A DNA stretch of 64,000 bases, taken from NCBI GenBank assembly GCA_002342065.1, contig DDPF01000004.1:310001-374000 (forward strand), read 5' to 3'. The notes beneath the pieces were generated by a model that saw only the letters and a list, made by a program, of their open reading frames with translations, searched no databases and was not told the DNA's origin. Numbering within the stretch: position 1 is the first letter of the stretch; each line of letters begins with the position of its first letter. The position numbers and the translations under genes were made by a program. This document shows, piece by piece, positions 53,713 to 62,900 of this stretch. This DNA is from Bacteroidetes bacterium UBA2475 (GTDB lineage Bacteria; Bacteroidota; Bacteroidia; B-17B0; Aurantibacillaceae).

Positions 53713-55019
53713 TAGACGCGTTTGATGAATTTTTAAATTACATTACCACTGTTGGTCCGTTAAAACTATTGCGAATCTTTTGGTTCTTTGTGTTTTTTGA
53801 ATTTGCGCGTTTTTTTATTTTTGAATTAGCCGTTGTTATCGTCTGGAAATTAAGAGAGCCTGTTCGTAAAAAATTGTATGCAAACGCACGCAGAAGGTTG
53901 TTCATCGAGAGGCCGCTGGTATCTATAATTGTACCGGGCAAAAATGAAGGACTTCATATTTACAAATTAGCCAACTCGCTTAAAGAACAAACCTATAAAA
54001 ATTTTGAATTTATTGTTATTGACGATGGGTCGGATGATGATACCGAACGTATTTGTAAAAGTTTACAAAAGAATGGTTTCATTGATCTGTTCCTGCGTAA
54101 CGAAGTGCGTGGTGGAAAAGCTTCTGCTGCAAATTTAGGTTACCGTTTTTCGAAAGGAAAAATTATTGTGCATTTAGATGCCGATTGCAGTTACGATAAC
54201 GATGCGCTTGAAAAAATTATTATTCCTTTTTATTTAGACGATAATGTTGGTTCGGTAGGTGGAAATATTTTAGTAAGAAATTACAGGGAAAATTTATGCA
54301 CCACTTTACAGGCTATTGAATATTCGGATACCATTTCTGTTGGAAGAATCACTTCAAGTGCGTTAGGCATTTACCGCGTAGTGTCGGGCGCCTTTGGTGC
54401 CTTTAAACGCGAAGCTTTGGATCGTGTTGGAGGTTGGGATATTGGCCCCGGATTAGATGGCGACATTACCGTTAAGCTAAGAAAGTTAGGATACAGAATT
54501 GTTTTTGAACCCGAAGCAATTTGTCAAACAAGCGTACCAAACACATTTAAAAAATTAGTAAAACAACGTTTGCGTTGGGATAAATCCATCATTCGTTTCA
54601 GGGTAAGAAAACACCGCGATGTGTTTTATCCGAATGCTACTTTTAGTTTTTCTAATTTTGTTTCGAGCGCAGAGAATATTACTTACAATTTATTATTGAA
54701 TATAAAATGGTGGTTGTATTTGGTAGACATGGTTATGAATTATACATCTTTGTTATGGTTCATTTTTCCTTTTAATATTTTATTATACACCATAAATAAT
54801 TTTTTAAAGTTCCTTGTTTTCTCTTTATTTAGAACAAGGAAGAACGCGCCCGTTATTTATTTTGTGCCTTATTTACCTTGCATGGTTATTTATTTTGGTT
54901 ACTATTTACGTTTGGTAAGATCGGTAGCCTATGTACAGGAATTCTTCTTTAAACGTTCTTATAAAGATGCCTGGAACCCACCTAAATCTTCGAGTCACGC
55001 AAAAGAATTAGGTATTTAA
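53709..55019 (+). CDS. processive family-2 glycosyltransferase (exopolysaccharide synthase)
   Basis: The 436-residue inner-membrane protein has one or two N-terminal transmembrane helices (about 18-48). A GT-A catalytic domain follows (about 75-310) with the D,D,D,QxxRW set of cellulose, chitin and hyaluronan synthases: FIVIDDGSDDDTE, IVHLDADCSYDND, GWDIGPGLDGDITVKL and VKQRLRWDKS. Several C-terminal helices (about 325-410) form the translocation pore. It should polymerise a sugar from an NDP-donor and extrude the chain. The sugar is unknown; PgaC-, NodC- and BcsA-type homologues share these motifs. It is the last gene of the operon. Confidence 0.88.
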   Translation: MIDAFDEFLNYITTVGPLKLLRIFWFFVFFEFARFFIFELAVVIVWKLREPVRKKLYANARRRLFIERPLVSIIVPGKNEGLHIYKLANSLKEQTYKNFEFIVIDDGSDDDTERICKSLQKNGFIDLFLRNEVRGGKASAANLGYRFSKGKIIVHLDADCSYDNDALEKIIIPFYLDDNVGSVGGNILVRNYRENLCTTLQAIEYSDTISVGRITSSALGIYRVVSGAFGAFKREALDRVGGWDIGPGLDGDITVKLRKLGYRIVFEPEAICQTSVPNTFKKLVKQRLRWDKSIIRFRVRKHRDVFYPNATFSFSNFVSSAENITYNLLLNIKWWLYLVDMVMNYTSLLWFIFPFNILLYTINNFLKFLVFSLFRTRKNAPVIYFVPYLPCMVIYFGYYLRLVRSVAYVQEFFFKRSYKDAWNPPKSSSHAKELGI

Positions 55020-55066
55020 AGTAATTTTTCTCTTGGTTCGACTCTAAGTACCTGTGTTACGTGCGG

Positions 55067-56707
55067 TTAAACTATCTCCGCCTTACTAGTACCATTATAT
55101 TGTATCACCAAATTGTGTTCTTCTTTTTTAATTTTATTCTCGCTTGAGAAAGTTGTGTAATTAAAATTCAATGGTAAAATAACGTAACGGTATTTGTGGT
55201 GGTTTAATTTGCGTTGTTCTATCAGCTTAAATTTATCGCTGTGGTTTATTTCTTCTAAAAATAATTCTTTTGGTTTTACTTTAAAGTGTAAATAATAATC
55301 TACCGCAATTAATTGTTTTATTACAGGGTCGTTATTGTATTCTTTATCTACAAAAGCAGTAATAATATCAAACACATCTGTTAACGAATATTTATGATAA
55401 TCGCGCTGCGTGCCAAAATAAATACCAAGGCCTAATAAAAAATCAAAGATGCTATAATGTGTTGCTACGTATTTTAATGTGTTAACTGCTTTTTTGCCGT
55501 TCCAATAAATTTCTAAAGCGTGCTCCAGTTTTACAATATCCGCTAGTTGTTGTTTGCTTAAATAATTGCTTTCTATAATTTGGTAAGGCGGCATTGGATC
55601 AAATACAAAACCATGCTCTTTATATTTATCTCTTACCGGCGTGCCTTTTAAGAATTTTAAAAACCCCAGTTGCATTTCCGGGGCAAACAATTTAAACACT
55701 TCTTCTATACTGTATTTAATGTCGCTCCATTCATCTAATGCTAACCCAACAATTAGATCTAAGTGCATTTCTATCTTATAATCCAGCTGCTGAATAATGC
55801 TTTTTGTTTTTTCGAAACTTTGCTTGCGACTAACTTGTAAATTTGCTTTCTGGTTTACGGTTTGTATGCCTATCTCAAAACGGAATAATCCTTTAGGAAC
55901 AAACTCGTGAATGAATTTTATAATATCTGGGTGTAAAATATCTGCTGTAATTTCAAATTGAAAAACGTTTTGCGGACGATGGTTCTCTAAAATAAATTTA
56001 AAGATATCGATCGTAAAATCGCGCTTAATATTAAAGGTACGATCTAAGAACTTTACAACTTTGCCGTGTTGCATCATAAATAATAGGGTTGCTTTAATAC
56101 TTGCGTTTGGCAAATAGCGTACTTTATTATCAAGGCTCGCTAAACAGAACTCACATTTATAAGGACAGCCACGCGATGTTTCTATATACAATACTTTATT
56201 TGATAAACTTTCTACATCATCAAATTGGTAAGGCATGCTGTTCTCAAAATTCTTAAGATCGAACATTGGGGCCTGCGGACTAACCACAACTTTTCCATCA
56301 ACCTTTCTTACAAGGCTTGGCACATGATCAACGTTTGGAAAGGAAGTTATAAATTCTTTAAAGGGTGTTTCGCCCTCGCCTATTATTATATAGTCTACTT
56401 CGTCTAACGCAATTACATCGTTATACTCGTAACTTACTTCGGGACCACCCAATAAAATTTTTGTGTTGGGGTTAAAAGCTTTTATTTTTTTTATTACTTC
56501 TAATGTTTGCGTAATGTTCCATATATAACAGCTAAAGGCTACTATATCAAACTCAGCACATTCTTTAGCAACATCCTCTTTAGGTTCTTTAATGGTAAAT
56601 TCTTTCCATTCAAGTCCTTTATGCGCATGATTTAACTCATACAATAACCTAATTGCAAGATTTGTATGAATGTATTTGGCGTTAAGCGTAGTAAGTAAAA
56701 TGCGCAT
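55067..56707 (-). CDS. B12-binding-domain radical SAM protein (DUF4080 type)
   Basis: The 546-residue enzyme has an N-terminal B12-binding-like domain (about 1-135; RILLTTLNAKYIHTNLAIRLLYE, VAFSCYIWNITQTLEVIKKI, KILLGGPEVSYEY). A radical-SAM barrel follows (about 170-380) with the cluster motif ETSRGCPYKCEFCLAS (CxxxCxxC), and then a C-terminal DUF4080 region (about 385-546). It probably performs a cobalamin-dependent or anaerobic-type methylation or rearrangement; the substrate is unknown. A short gap (55020-55066) separates it from the exopolysaccharide operon, with which it converges. Confidence 0.88.
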   Translation of the reverse strand: MRILLTTLNAKYIHTNLAIRLLYELNHAHKGLEWKEFTIKEPKEDVAKECAEFDIVAFSCYIWNITQTLEVIKKIKAFNPNTKILLGGPEVSYEYNDVIALDEVDYIIIGEGETPFKEFITSFPNVDHVPSLVRKVDGKVVVSPQAPMFDLKNFENSMPYQFDDVESLSNKVLYIETSRGCPYKCEFCLASLDNKVRYLPNASIKATLLFMMQHGKVVKFLDRTFNIKRDFTIDIFKFILENHRPQNVFQFEITADILHPDIIKFIHEFVPKGLFRFEIGIQTVNQKANLQVSRKQSFEKTKSIIQQLDYKIEMHLDLIVGLALDEWSDIKYSIEEVFKLFAPEMQLGFLKFLKGTPVRDKYKEHGFVFDPMPPYQIIESNYLSKQQLADIVKLEHALEIYWNGKKAVNTLKYVATHYSIFDFLLGLGIYFGTQRDYHKYSLTDVFDIITAFVDKEYNNDPVIKQLIAVDYYLHFKVKPKELFLEEINHSDKFKLIEQRKLNHHKYRYVILPLNFNYTTFSSENKIKKEEHNLVIQYNGTSKAEIV

Positions 56708-56805
56708 CTATAGGCAAAGATACGATTTTAGGATATCTAAAATAACTAAACGCTTAATTGTAGAAAATTATCGTTTTTGTGCCAGGTAGGCTATAATTTC
56801 TGTAT

Positions 56806-56838
56806 TCCTTTGATAGCAAAGCATTCAAAGGAGTTTTT
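56806..56838 (+). terminator. hairpin with T tract inside a gene-free region
   Basis: TCCTTTGA (56806-56813) and TCAAAGGA (56825-56832) form an 8-bp stem with an 11-nt loop, followed by GTTTTTTG. No plus-strand gene precedes it: the gap 56708-56970 lies between divergent genes. It could end a short RNA or be chance. A TAGTTTTG box (56890-56897) further on may promote the following OmpA gene. Confidence 0.45.
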
Positions 56839-56970
56839 TGAGTTTAAATGCATCATTCATCTACAAAAACTTTCAAAATCTTACATCTGTAGTTTTGTTT
56901 TTGCCATTTGATTTTAAGGCGCTTACGCCCTGCCTACCTTTACACTATCGAACCAAATAAAAAATACATT

Positions 56971-57612
56971 ATGAAAAAAAACATTTACACTATTGTGCTA
57001 AACGGTCTACTGCTTATCCCAACTTTAAACTATAGCCAAACAACTTCAAAAGGGTTTGCGATAAGTTTTAATTCATATTTTTCAAAAGGAGAAGGGCCCG
57101 CTTATTTTACCCCAATAAATGCGCACACAGATACATACACCATCAATTTATTAGGAACGCATAAGTCTTTAAATAATGGCCTAACCGGTGTTTCAGACAC
57201 AAAAGAAAAAAATAACCATTTTAAAGATCTTTCGGTTGCTTCAATAAATTCTGACAAATCATTAAGTGTAATGTTTTTTAACTTCAATGATTTTGGCCTG
57301 AAAAAAATTACTACAACTGAGTTAGATCATATTGCAACCGCTTTAAAAGAGTCACCACACACGCAACTGGAAATTTCGGGACATGGAGACAATGTTGGCT
57401 CAGAAAAATATAATTACGAATTAGCACAAAAAAGAATTGACGCTATTTTAAGTTACTTAAAAAAAATTCCAGCGTTTGATGAAAAGCGTATTGTAGTGAA
57501 AAATTATGGTGAAACAATACCGCTTGCCGGTAACGAAACAGAAAACGGCCGCGCGTTAAACCGCAGGGTAGAAATAGCCATTAAAACAAAAATTTTGGTA
57601 ACAACTAAATAA
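56971..57612 (+). CDS. small OmpA-family protein
   Basis: From the ATG at 56971 the protein is 213 residues: a signal peptide (about 1-22, ending NYSQ), a ~75-residue unrecognised region, and an OmpA/MotB peptidoglycan-binding domain. The domain (about 95-213) has MFFNFNDFGLKKITTTELDHI, ISGHGDNVGSEKYN, VKNYGETIPLAGNETENGRALNRRVEI. The frame is open 21 codons earlier, but this start gives a proper signal peptide. It is probably a periplasmic or outer-membrane anchor. A terminator follows. Confidence 0.83.
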   Translation: MKKNIYTIVLNGLLLIPTLNYSQTTSKGFAISFNSYFSKGEGPAYFTPINAHTDTYTINLLGTHKSLNNGLTGVSDTKEKNNHFKDLSVASINSDKSLSVMFFNFNDFGLKKITTTELDHIATALKESPHTQLEISGHGDNVGSEKYNYELAQKRIDAILSYLKKIPAFDEKRIVVKNYGETIPLAGNETENGRALNRRVEIAIKTKILVTTK

Positions 57613-57630
57613 ATTTGGTGTATAAGGTGG

Positions 57631-57665
57631 AAAGCCGGTTTGTTAATTAACAGCCGGCTTTTTTT
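57631..57665 (+). terminator. intrinsic terminator after the small OmpA gene
   Basis: AAAGCCGG (57631-57638) pairs with CCGGCTTT (57654-57661), with an inner GTTAATTAAC dyad, then a T run. Confidence 0.8.
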
Positions 57666-57692
57666 ATTTAAATAAGAAGGATTGTTTTGTAC

Positions 57693-58403
57693 TTATATTT
57701 TTACTCCAATAATACAAACGTCGTCAACCTGCTCTAACTGACCTCTCCAGTTCTCAAAAGCATCTTGTAATTTTTGCTTTTGTTTATCCATAGGGTCATC
57801 AACGTTAGCAAGTAAAAATTCGCCCAGTTGTTTGTATTTGAATTTTTTTCCTTTTGCGCCACCAAACTGATCGGCAAAACCGTCAGTAAAAGTGTATACG
57901 ATATCTCCTTTTTGAAGATCTATTTTTTGAAGTGTAAAAGGCTTGGTCTCATCGTGATATTTACCAACCGGCATTTTATCCGGTTTGTATTCAATAATTT
58001 TTTTGTCGCGCACTAACCAAAGTGGATTATTTGCAGCAGCAAATTCTAACACCATATTTTTAAAATCGTATGCACAAAGCACACAATCCATACCATCTTT
58101 ACTCTCTTCTTCGCTGCCCTCTGGGTTTAGCGAGGCAATAATACCTTTACGCATATTATCAAGGATCTCGTTTGGATGGATAAGATTTTTTTCGATAATA
58201 GATTCGTTAAGGCGGGAAATACCCACCATGCTCATTAAGGCGCCCGGAACACCGTGTCCCGTACAGTCTGCAGTACATAGATAAAAAATCTCGTTTTGGC
58301 TGCCGGCGGGTTTATGCGATTGTGCATAATAAAAATCTCCGCTTACAATATCCTTTGGTTTGTATAGGATAAAAAAGTTTTTTGTTTCAGTTGCTGTTTC
58401 CAT
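57693..58403 (-). CDS. SpoIIE-type serine phosphatase domain protein
   Basis: A 236-residue frame encodes a complete SpoIIE/PP2C phosphatase domain: ILYKPKDIVSGDFYYAQ, CTADCTGHGVPGALMSMVG, SKDGMDCVL, DKMPVGKYHDE and VYTFTDGFADQFGGAKG. All metal-binding aspartates are present, so it is predicted to be active. It is preceded in the same frame, after a TAA stop and four codons, by the transmembrane/coiled-coil portion (58413-58691) that normally forms the N-terminal part of the same protein. It may be translated on its own from the ATG at 58403, or by low-level readthrough. Its nearest relative in the window is the phosphatase domain at 32.2 kb. Confidence 0.82.
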   Translation of the reverse strand: METATETKNFFILYKPKDIVSGDFYYAQSHKPAGSQNEIFYLCTADCTGHGVPGALMSMVGISRLNESIIEKNLIHPNEILDNMRKGIIASLNPEGSEEESKDGMDCVLCAYDFKNMVLEFAAANNPLWLVRDKKIIEYKPDKMPVGKYHDETKPFTLQKIDLQKGDIVYTFTDGFADQFGGAKGKKFKYKQLGEFLLANVDDPMDKQKQKLQDAFENWRGQLEQVDDVCIIGVKI

Positions 58404-58412
58404 GATTCTAAA

Positions 58413-58691
58413 TTAAGGTTTTTTATTTAATTGTAACAAATTTCTTTCAATATATTTTTGGGTTGGTAATAGTGACTGCTGGATGCTTTTGGCGTAATGG
58501 ATACTTACCAAAATGCCCTTATTTTTCTCTGCACTAAGCCCTTTTTGTTGCCCAGTTTCTTTATTTTTTAACTCAATAACTTGTTTTTGTTTGCGGGTAA
58601 TTTGCAGCGATCTAAAAATAAACAAACCAAATATAAACCAGAAATACCAGTAACGCCAAATTGTTAAGAATGCCGTGCGCAATTCAAACAA
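58413..58691 (-). pseudogene. 5' remnant of the SpoIIE phosphatase gene (transmembrane/coiled-coil part)
   Basis: This 92-codon frame encodes a transmembrane helix (YWYFWFIFGLFIF), a coiled-coil linker and the pre-phosphatase helix SIHYAKSIQQSLLPTQKYIERNLLQLNKKP, then stops. Family consensus residues have drifted (GILVSIHYAKSIQ against the usual DILDSIxYAKRIQ). The large N-terminal sensor region is absent because dinB begins divergently only 57 bp upstream. The TAA separates it from the phosphatase frame without any frameshift. It is either a decaying fragment or a small membrane subunit. Confidence 0.55.
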
Positions 58692-58698
58692 AACAACA

Positions 58699-58738
58699 TA
58701 CTACAAATTATAGCAACAAATAGCTACTTTGTATAGTA
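58699..58738. promoter_or_regulatory. imperfect dyad overlapping the dinB promoter
   Basis: TACTACAAA (58699-58707) and TTTGTATAGTA (58728-58738) are inverted repeats apart from two extra bases. An inner TAGC/GCTA pair lies between them. The right arm contains TACTTTG (58725-58731), a -7-like element 17 bp before the dinB ATG. It is a candidate operator for damage-responsive control; no regulator gene lies nearby. Confidence 0.3.
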
Positions 58739-58748
58739 ATTTTACGGC

Positions 58749-59948
58749 ATGCAACGGCAAATAGCGCATTTAGATCTGGATAGTTTTTTTGTGTCGGTAG
58801 AGCGCCTCAACAACAGTGCTTATATAGGCAAGCCGCTTATTATTGGTGGCGGCAGTAATCGCGGCGTTATCTCGTCCTGCAGCTATGAAGCGCGCAAATA
58901 CGGTTTAAGATCGGCCATGCCCATTAAGCAGGCAAAAATGCTTTGTCCGGAAAGTGTAGGAATATATATTAGCCCGGACATGGATTCGTATTCAAAACAT
59001 TCAAAAATAGTAACTGAAATAATAGAAAATAAATCACCGCTATATGAAAAATCAAGCATCGACGAACACTACATCGACCTTACAGGAATGGACAAGTTTT
59101 TTAACTGTCTTAAATGGGTCAAAGAACTCAGACAAACCATTATTAGAGAAAGTGGACTCCCCATCTCGTTTGGTTTATCAGTTAACAAAACAGTTTCAAA
59201 AATAGCTACCGATCAAAGTAAGCCTAATGGCGAATTGTATGTGCCGCAGGAAAGTGTGATTCCTTTTTTATCGCCTTTAGCTGTAGGCAAAATTCCTATG
59301 GTGGGCGCAAAAACAGAGGAACAACTAAAACAATTAGGCATTACAACCATACAAGGGTTGCGACAAGTGCCGGTAGAATTGTTGCACAAAGTGTTTGGCA
59401 AAAGTGGCGTTTCGCTTTGGGAAAAAGCGCATGGTATTGATACCTCGCTTGTAGAACCTTATAGCGAAAGAAAATCCATTAGCAGCGAGATGACCTTTAA
59501 CAAAGATACCATTGATATTAAAATGCTGGATGAGGTTATTGCAGGTATGGTAGAAGAAGTTTGTTTTCAGTTGCGCAAAGAAGGAAAAGTGGCTGGTTGT
59601 GTAGTTATAAAATTGCGTTATTCTAATTTTGATACGCACACTATTCAGCAAAAAATTTCGCTGACAGCTTTTGATCATCAAATTGTTTCTATCGCAAAAG
59701 CGCTTTTTAAAAAGCTATATGAAAAGCGCATGTTGATACGTTTAATTGGTGTAAAACTAACCGAGCTTTGCCAGGGCAACCAGCAAATAAATTTGTTTGA
59801 TAACACCACAAGCCAAATAAGTTTATACCAAACACTTGACAAAATTAAAAAACGTTTTGGCGATAATTCGGTAATGCATTGTCCCGGTTTATTATTGCAT
59901 CAAAAAGAGAATCCAAAAAATCCTAAGTCTAAAATTTTAATTGCTTAA
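58749..59948 (+). CDS. dinB: Y-family DNA polymerase IV (DinB type)
   Basis: The 399-residue translesion polymerase has intact catalytic motifs: AHLDLDSFFVSVERL (first aspartate) and SSIDEHYIDLTG (aspartate-glutamate pair, about residue 105). The helix-hairpin-helix thumb (VELLHKVFGKSGVSLWEKAHGID) and a little-finger domain follow. A clamp-binding-like motif QINLF lies near residue 342. It is thus an active polymerase, unlike the inactive ImuB of ImuABC mutasomes. Eight bases later begins a short DnaE-type polymerase, making a translesion gene pair. No lexA or imuA homologue is adjacent. Confidence 0.93.
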   Translation: MQRQIAHLDLDSFFVSVERLNNSAYIGKPLIIGGGSNRGVISSCSYEARKYGLRSAMPIKQAKMLCPESVGIYISPDMDSYSKHSKIVTEIIENKSPLYEKSSIDEHYIDLTGMDKFFNCLKWVKELRQTIIRESGLPISFGLSVNKTVSKIATDQSKPNGELYVPQESVIPFLSPLAVGKIPMVGAKTEEQLKQLGITTIQGLRQVPVELLHKVFGKSGVSLWEKAHGIDTSLVEPYSERKSISSEMTFNKDTIDIKMLDEVIAGMVEEVCFQLRKEGKVAGCVVIKLRYSNFDTHTIQQKISLTAFDHQIVSIAKALFKKLYEKRMLIRLIGVKLTELCQGNQQINLFDNTTSQISLYQTLDKIKKRFGDNSVMHCPGLLLHQKENPKNPKSKILIA

Positions 59949-59956
59949 CCTATGCC

Positions 59957-62900
59957 ATGTGGCTTAACTGTCATACATTCTACAGCCTTAAATACGGCAC
60001 ACTATCTGTTGAGCAATTGCTTCAGCTGGCAGCACAACATGGTGCTGGAACTGTTGTCGTTACAGATATAAATAATTCTACCGGCGTTTTAGAAAGTCTT
60101 CACCATTGTAAAGAACATAAATTAGACCTTAAGATCCTTGCGGGCATTGAGTTTCGCGGGAAAGAAGAGTTTAATTATTTATATACGGGTATTGCCAGGA
60201 ACCATCACGGCTTTTCTTTCTTAAATGAGTTTTTGACGGAACATAATTTATCGGGCAAGCCCCTACCCCAACATCCCCCTCAAAGCGAACATGTTTATTG
60301 GATCTATCGCTTAAAGAATTTTCCTGTTGATCTAAAAGAGAATGAGTTTGTGGGCGCGGGATTAAATGATATTCTTCGCCTGTATAGATATAAAGGTTTA
60401 GAAAATAAATTGGTCTTCTTTCATCCTGTTTCATTTGCAGAAGCAGAACATTTTGAAGTACACAAACACCTTCGTGCTATTTCGCTTAATACACTTATCT
60501 CAAAATTAACGCCCGAACAACACGCCTTTAATAATGAATTTTTTATTGATAAGAAAACTTTAGAAAAGCGTTTAGAGGGTTATGAGTTTCTATTAGAGAA
60601 TGCAGAAAAATTAATTTCTAATTGCAGTTTTGATTTTGAATTTAAGGGCAACAAGAATAAAAAGTTGTTTACTAAATCGGCAGAGGCAGATACCTGGTTA
60701 TTGAAACGCCTGGCATACTCCGGACTTGAAAAACGATACGGAACAAGTGTTCCAAATGCAAAAGCGCGGGTCGATCATGAGCTAAAAATTATTAATGATA
60801 TGGGCTTTGCCGCTTACTTTTTAATTACCTGGGATATTGTGCGCTTTAGTATGAGCAAAAACATTTACCATGTTGGAAGAGGTTCGGGCGCAAATAGTGT
60901 AGTGGCATATTGTTTAAAAATTACAGATGTAGATCCTATAGAATTAGATCTTTATTTTGAGCGCTTCTTAAATCCCGAACGTTCTGTTCCCCCCGATTTT
61001 GATATTGATTATTGTTGGAAAGATCGCGACATAGTATTGGATTATGTATTTGAAAAGTACGATGAAAAACACACCGCCTTGCTTGGCACGGTTACCAATT
61101 TTAAAGATAGAAGTATGGTGCGCGAACTGGGTAAGGTTTTTGGTTTACCAAAACAACAAATAGAAACGCTGGTAAATATGCCGGAAGAAAAAGTAGAAGC
61201 GGCTCTTAAAAATAAAGAGTTCGATGAGATCTCTACAATGATATTTAAAATTGGCGCAAGCTTACAACACAGTCCTAATTATCGGTCCATTCACGCCGGT
61301 GGAATTTTAATTTCCGAATTACCACTCTCTTATTACACGGCTTTAGATCTTCCACCAAAAGGATATCCAACCGTGCAATGGGATATGCATACGGCCGAAG
61401 AAGTTGGTTTCGAGAAGTTGGATATTTTATCGCAACGAGGAATAGGACATATTAACGATGCCGTAAAACTTATTCAAAAGAACCAGGGGGTTACACTAGA
61501 CATTCACGACACAAAAAGATTTAAAGACGATGAGAAAGTAAAAGAGCATTTAAAAAACGGCGATACTATTGGTTGTTTTTATGTAGAAAGTCCTGCAATG
61601 AGAGGTTTGCTCCGTAAGCTAAAGTGCGACACTTATATTATGCTTACTGCAGCAAGTTCTATTATCCGACCCGGAGTTGCAAGTAGCGGAATGATGAAAG
61701 AATTTATACGGCGCTTTCATGATCAGAAAAATATTCAATACGCACATCCAATTATGGAAGAACAATTGAAAGAGACTTTTGGGGTAATGATCTACCAGGA
61801 AGATGTTCTTAAAATTGGTCACCATTATGGCGGATTAAATTTAGCCGAAGCAGATATGTTAAGAAGATTAATGAGCGGCAAGAAAAGGGGAGTGCAACAT
61901 CTCAAGAACATAAAGGATAAATTCTTTGAGAATTGTAAAGCAAAAGGTTATGTCGAAACCGTAAGCGAGACGATCTGGTACCAGATGGAAAGTTTTGCCG
62001 GCTTTAGTTTTAGCAAAGCACATTCGGCAAGTTATGCCGTGGAAAGCTATCAGAGTTTGTATTTAAAAGCACATTATCCTTTGGAGTTCATAGTAGCTGT
62101 GATAAACAATTTTGGAGGCTTCTATCGCACTTGGGTTTATATTTATGAAGCAAAGAAGTTGGGGGGCAATGTGCGTTTACCCTGTGTTAATAACTCTGAA
62201 AGTTTAACTACACTTTATGGTAAGGACATTTATCTAGGTTTTATACACGTAAAAAGTCTGGAGAAAAACACTGTGGAAAGGATAATAAAGGAACGAGAGG
62301 AGGGAGGCGTTTATATAGACTTTTCAGATCTCATTTCTCGGACCAAGATCAAGCTAGAGCAATTGTTAATACTAATTAAATCTGGTGCATGCAGTATTTT
62401 CGATAATAACAAGAAAACTTTATATTGGAATTCGTATTACATTTTAGGAAAAGAAACAGGCAAGCCGGAGAGCACTTTAAAAATGTTCTCTGAACCAGCC
62501 AAACAATTTTTCCTCCCTAAATTAGCCGTTTCATTTCTAGAAGATCTGTTTGATGAACTGGCTTTATTTGGTTTCCCAATTACAAACGACTTCTATAGTT
62601 TAATTAAAACCCCTTTCAGGGGCGATCTCTTAACAAAGGCCCTGATAGACCATACAGACAAAACGGTGCGCCTAATGGGCAATTTTGTGAACGAAAGGGT
62701 GGTTTATACCAAGAGGGGAGACCGCATGGCTTTTGGTACCTTTATAGATGCTGTGGGAGACTTTTTTGATACGGTACATTTCCCTGATGTATATTCTAAA
62801 TACCGCTTCGAGGGAATAGGGATCTATTTAATAAAAGGAAAGATAACCGAGGAGTTTGGTTTCTCTATGCTGCAGGTTGAACAAATGGGAAAGGTAAAGA

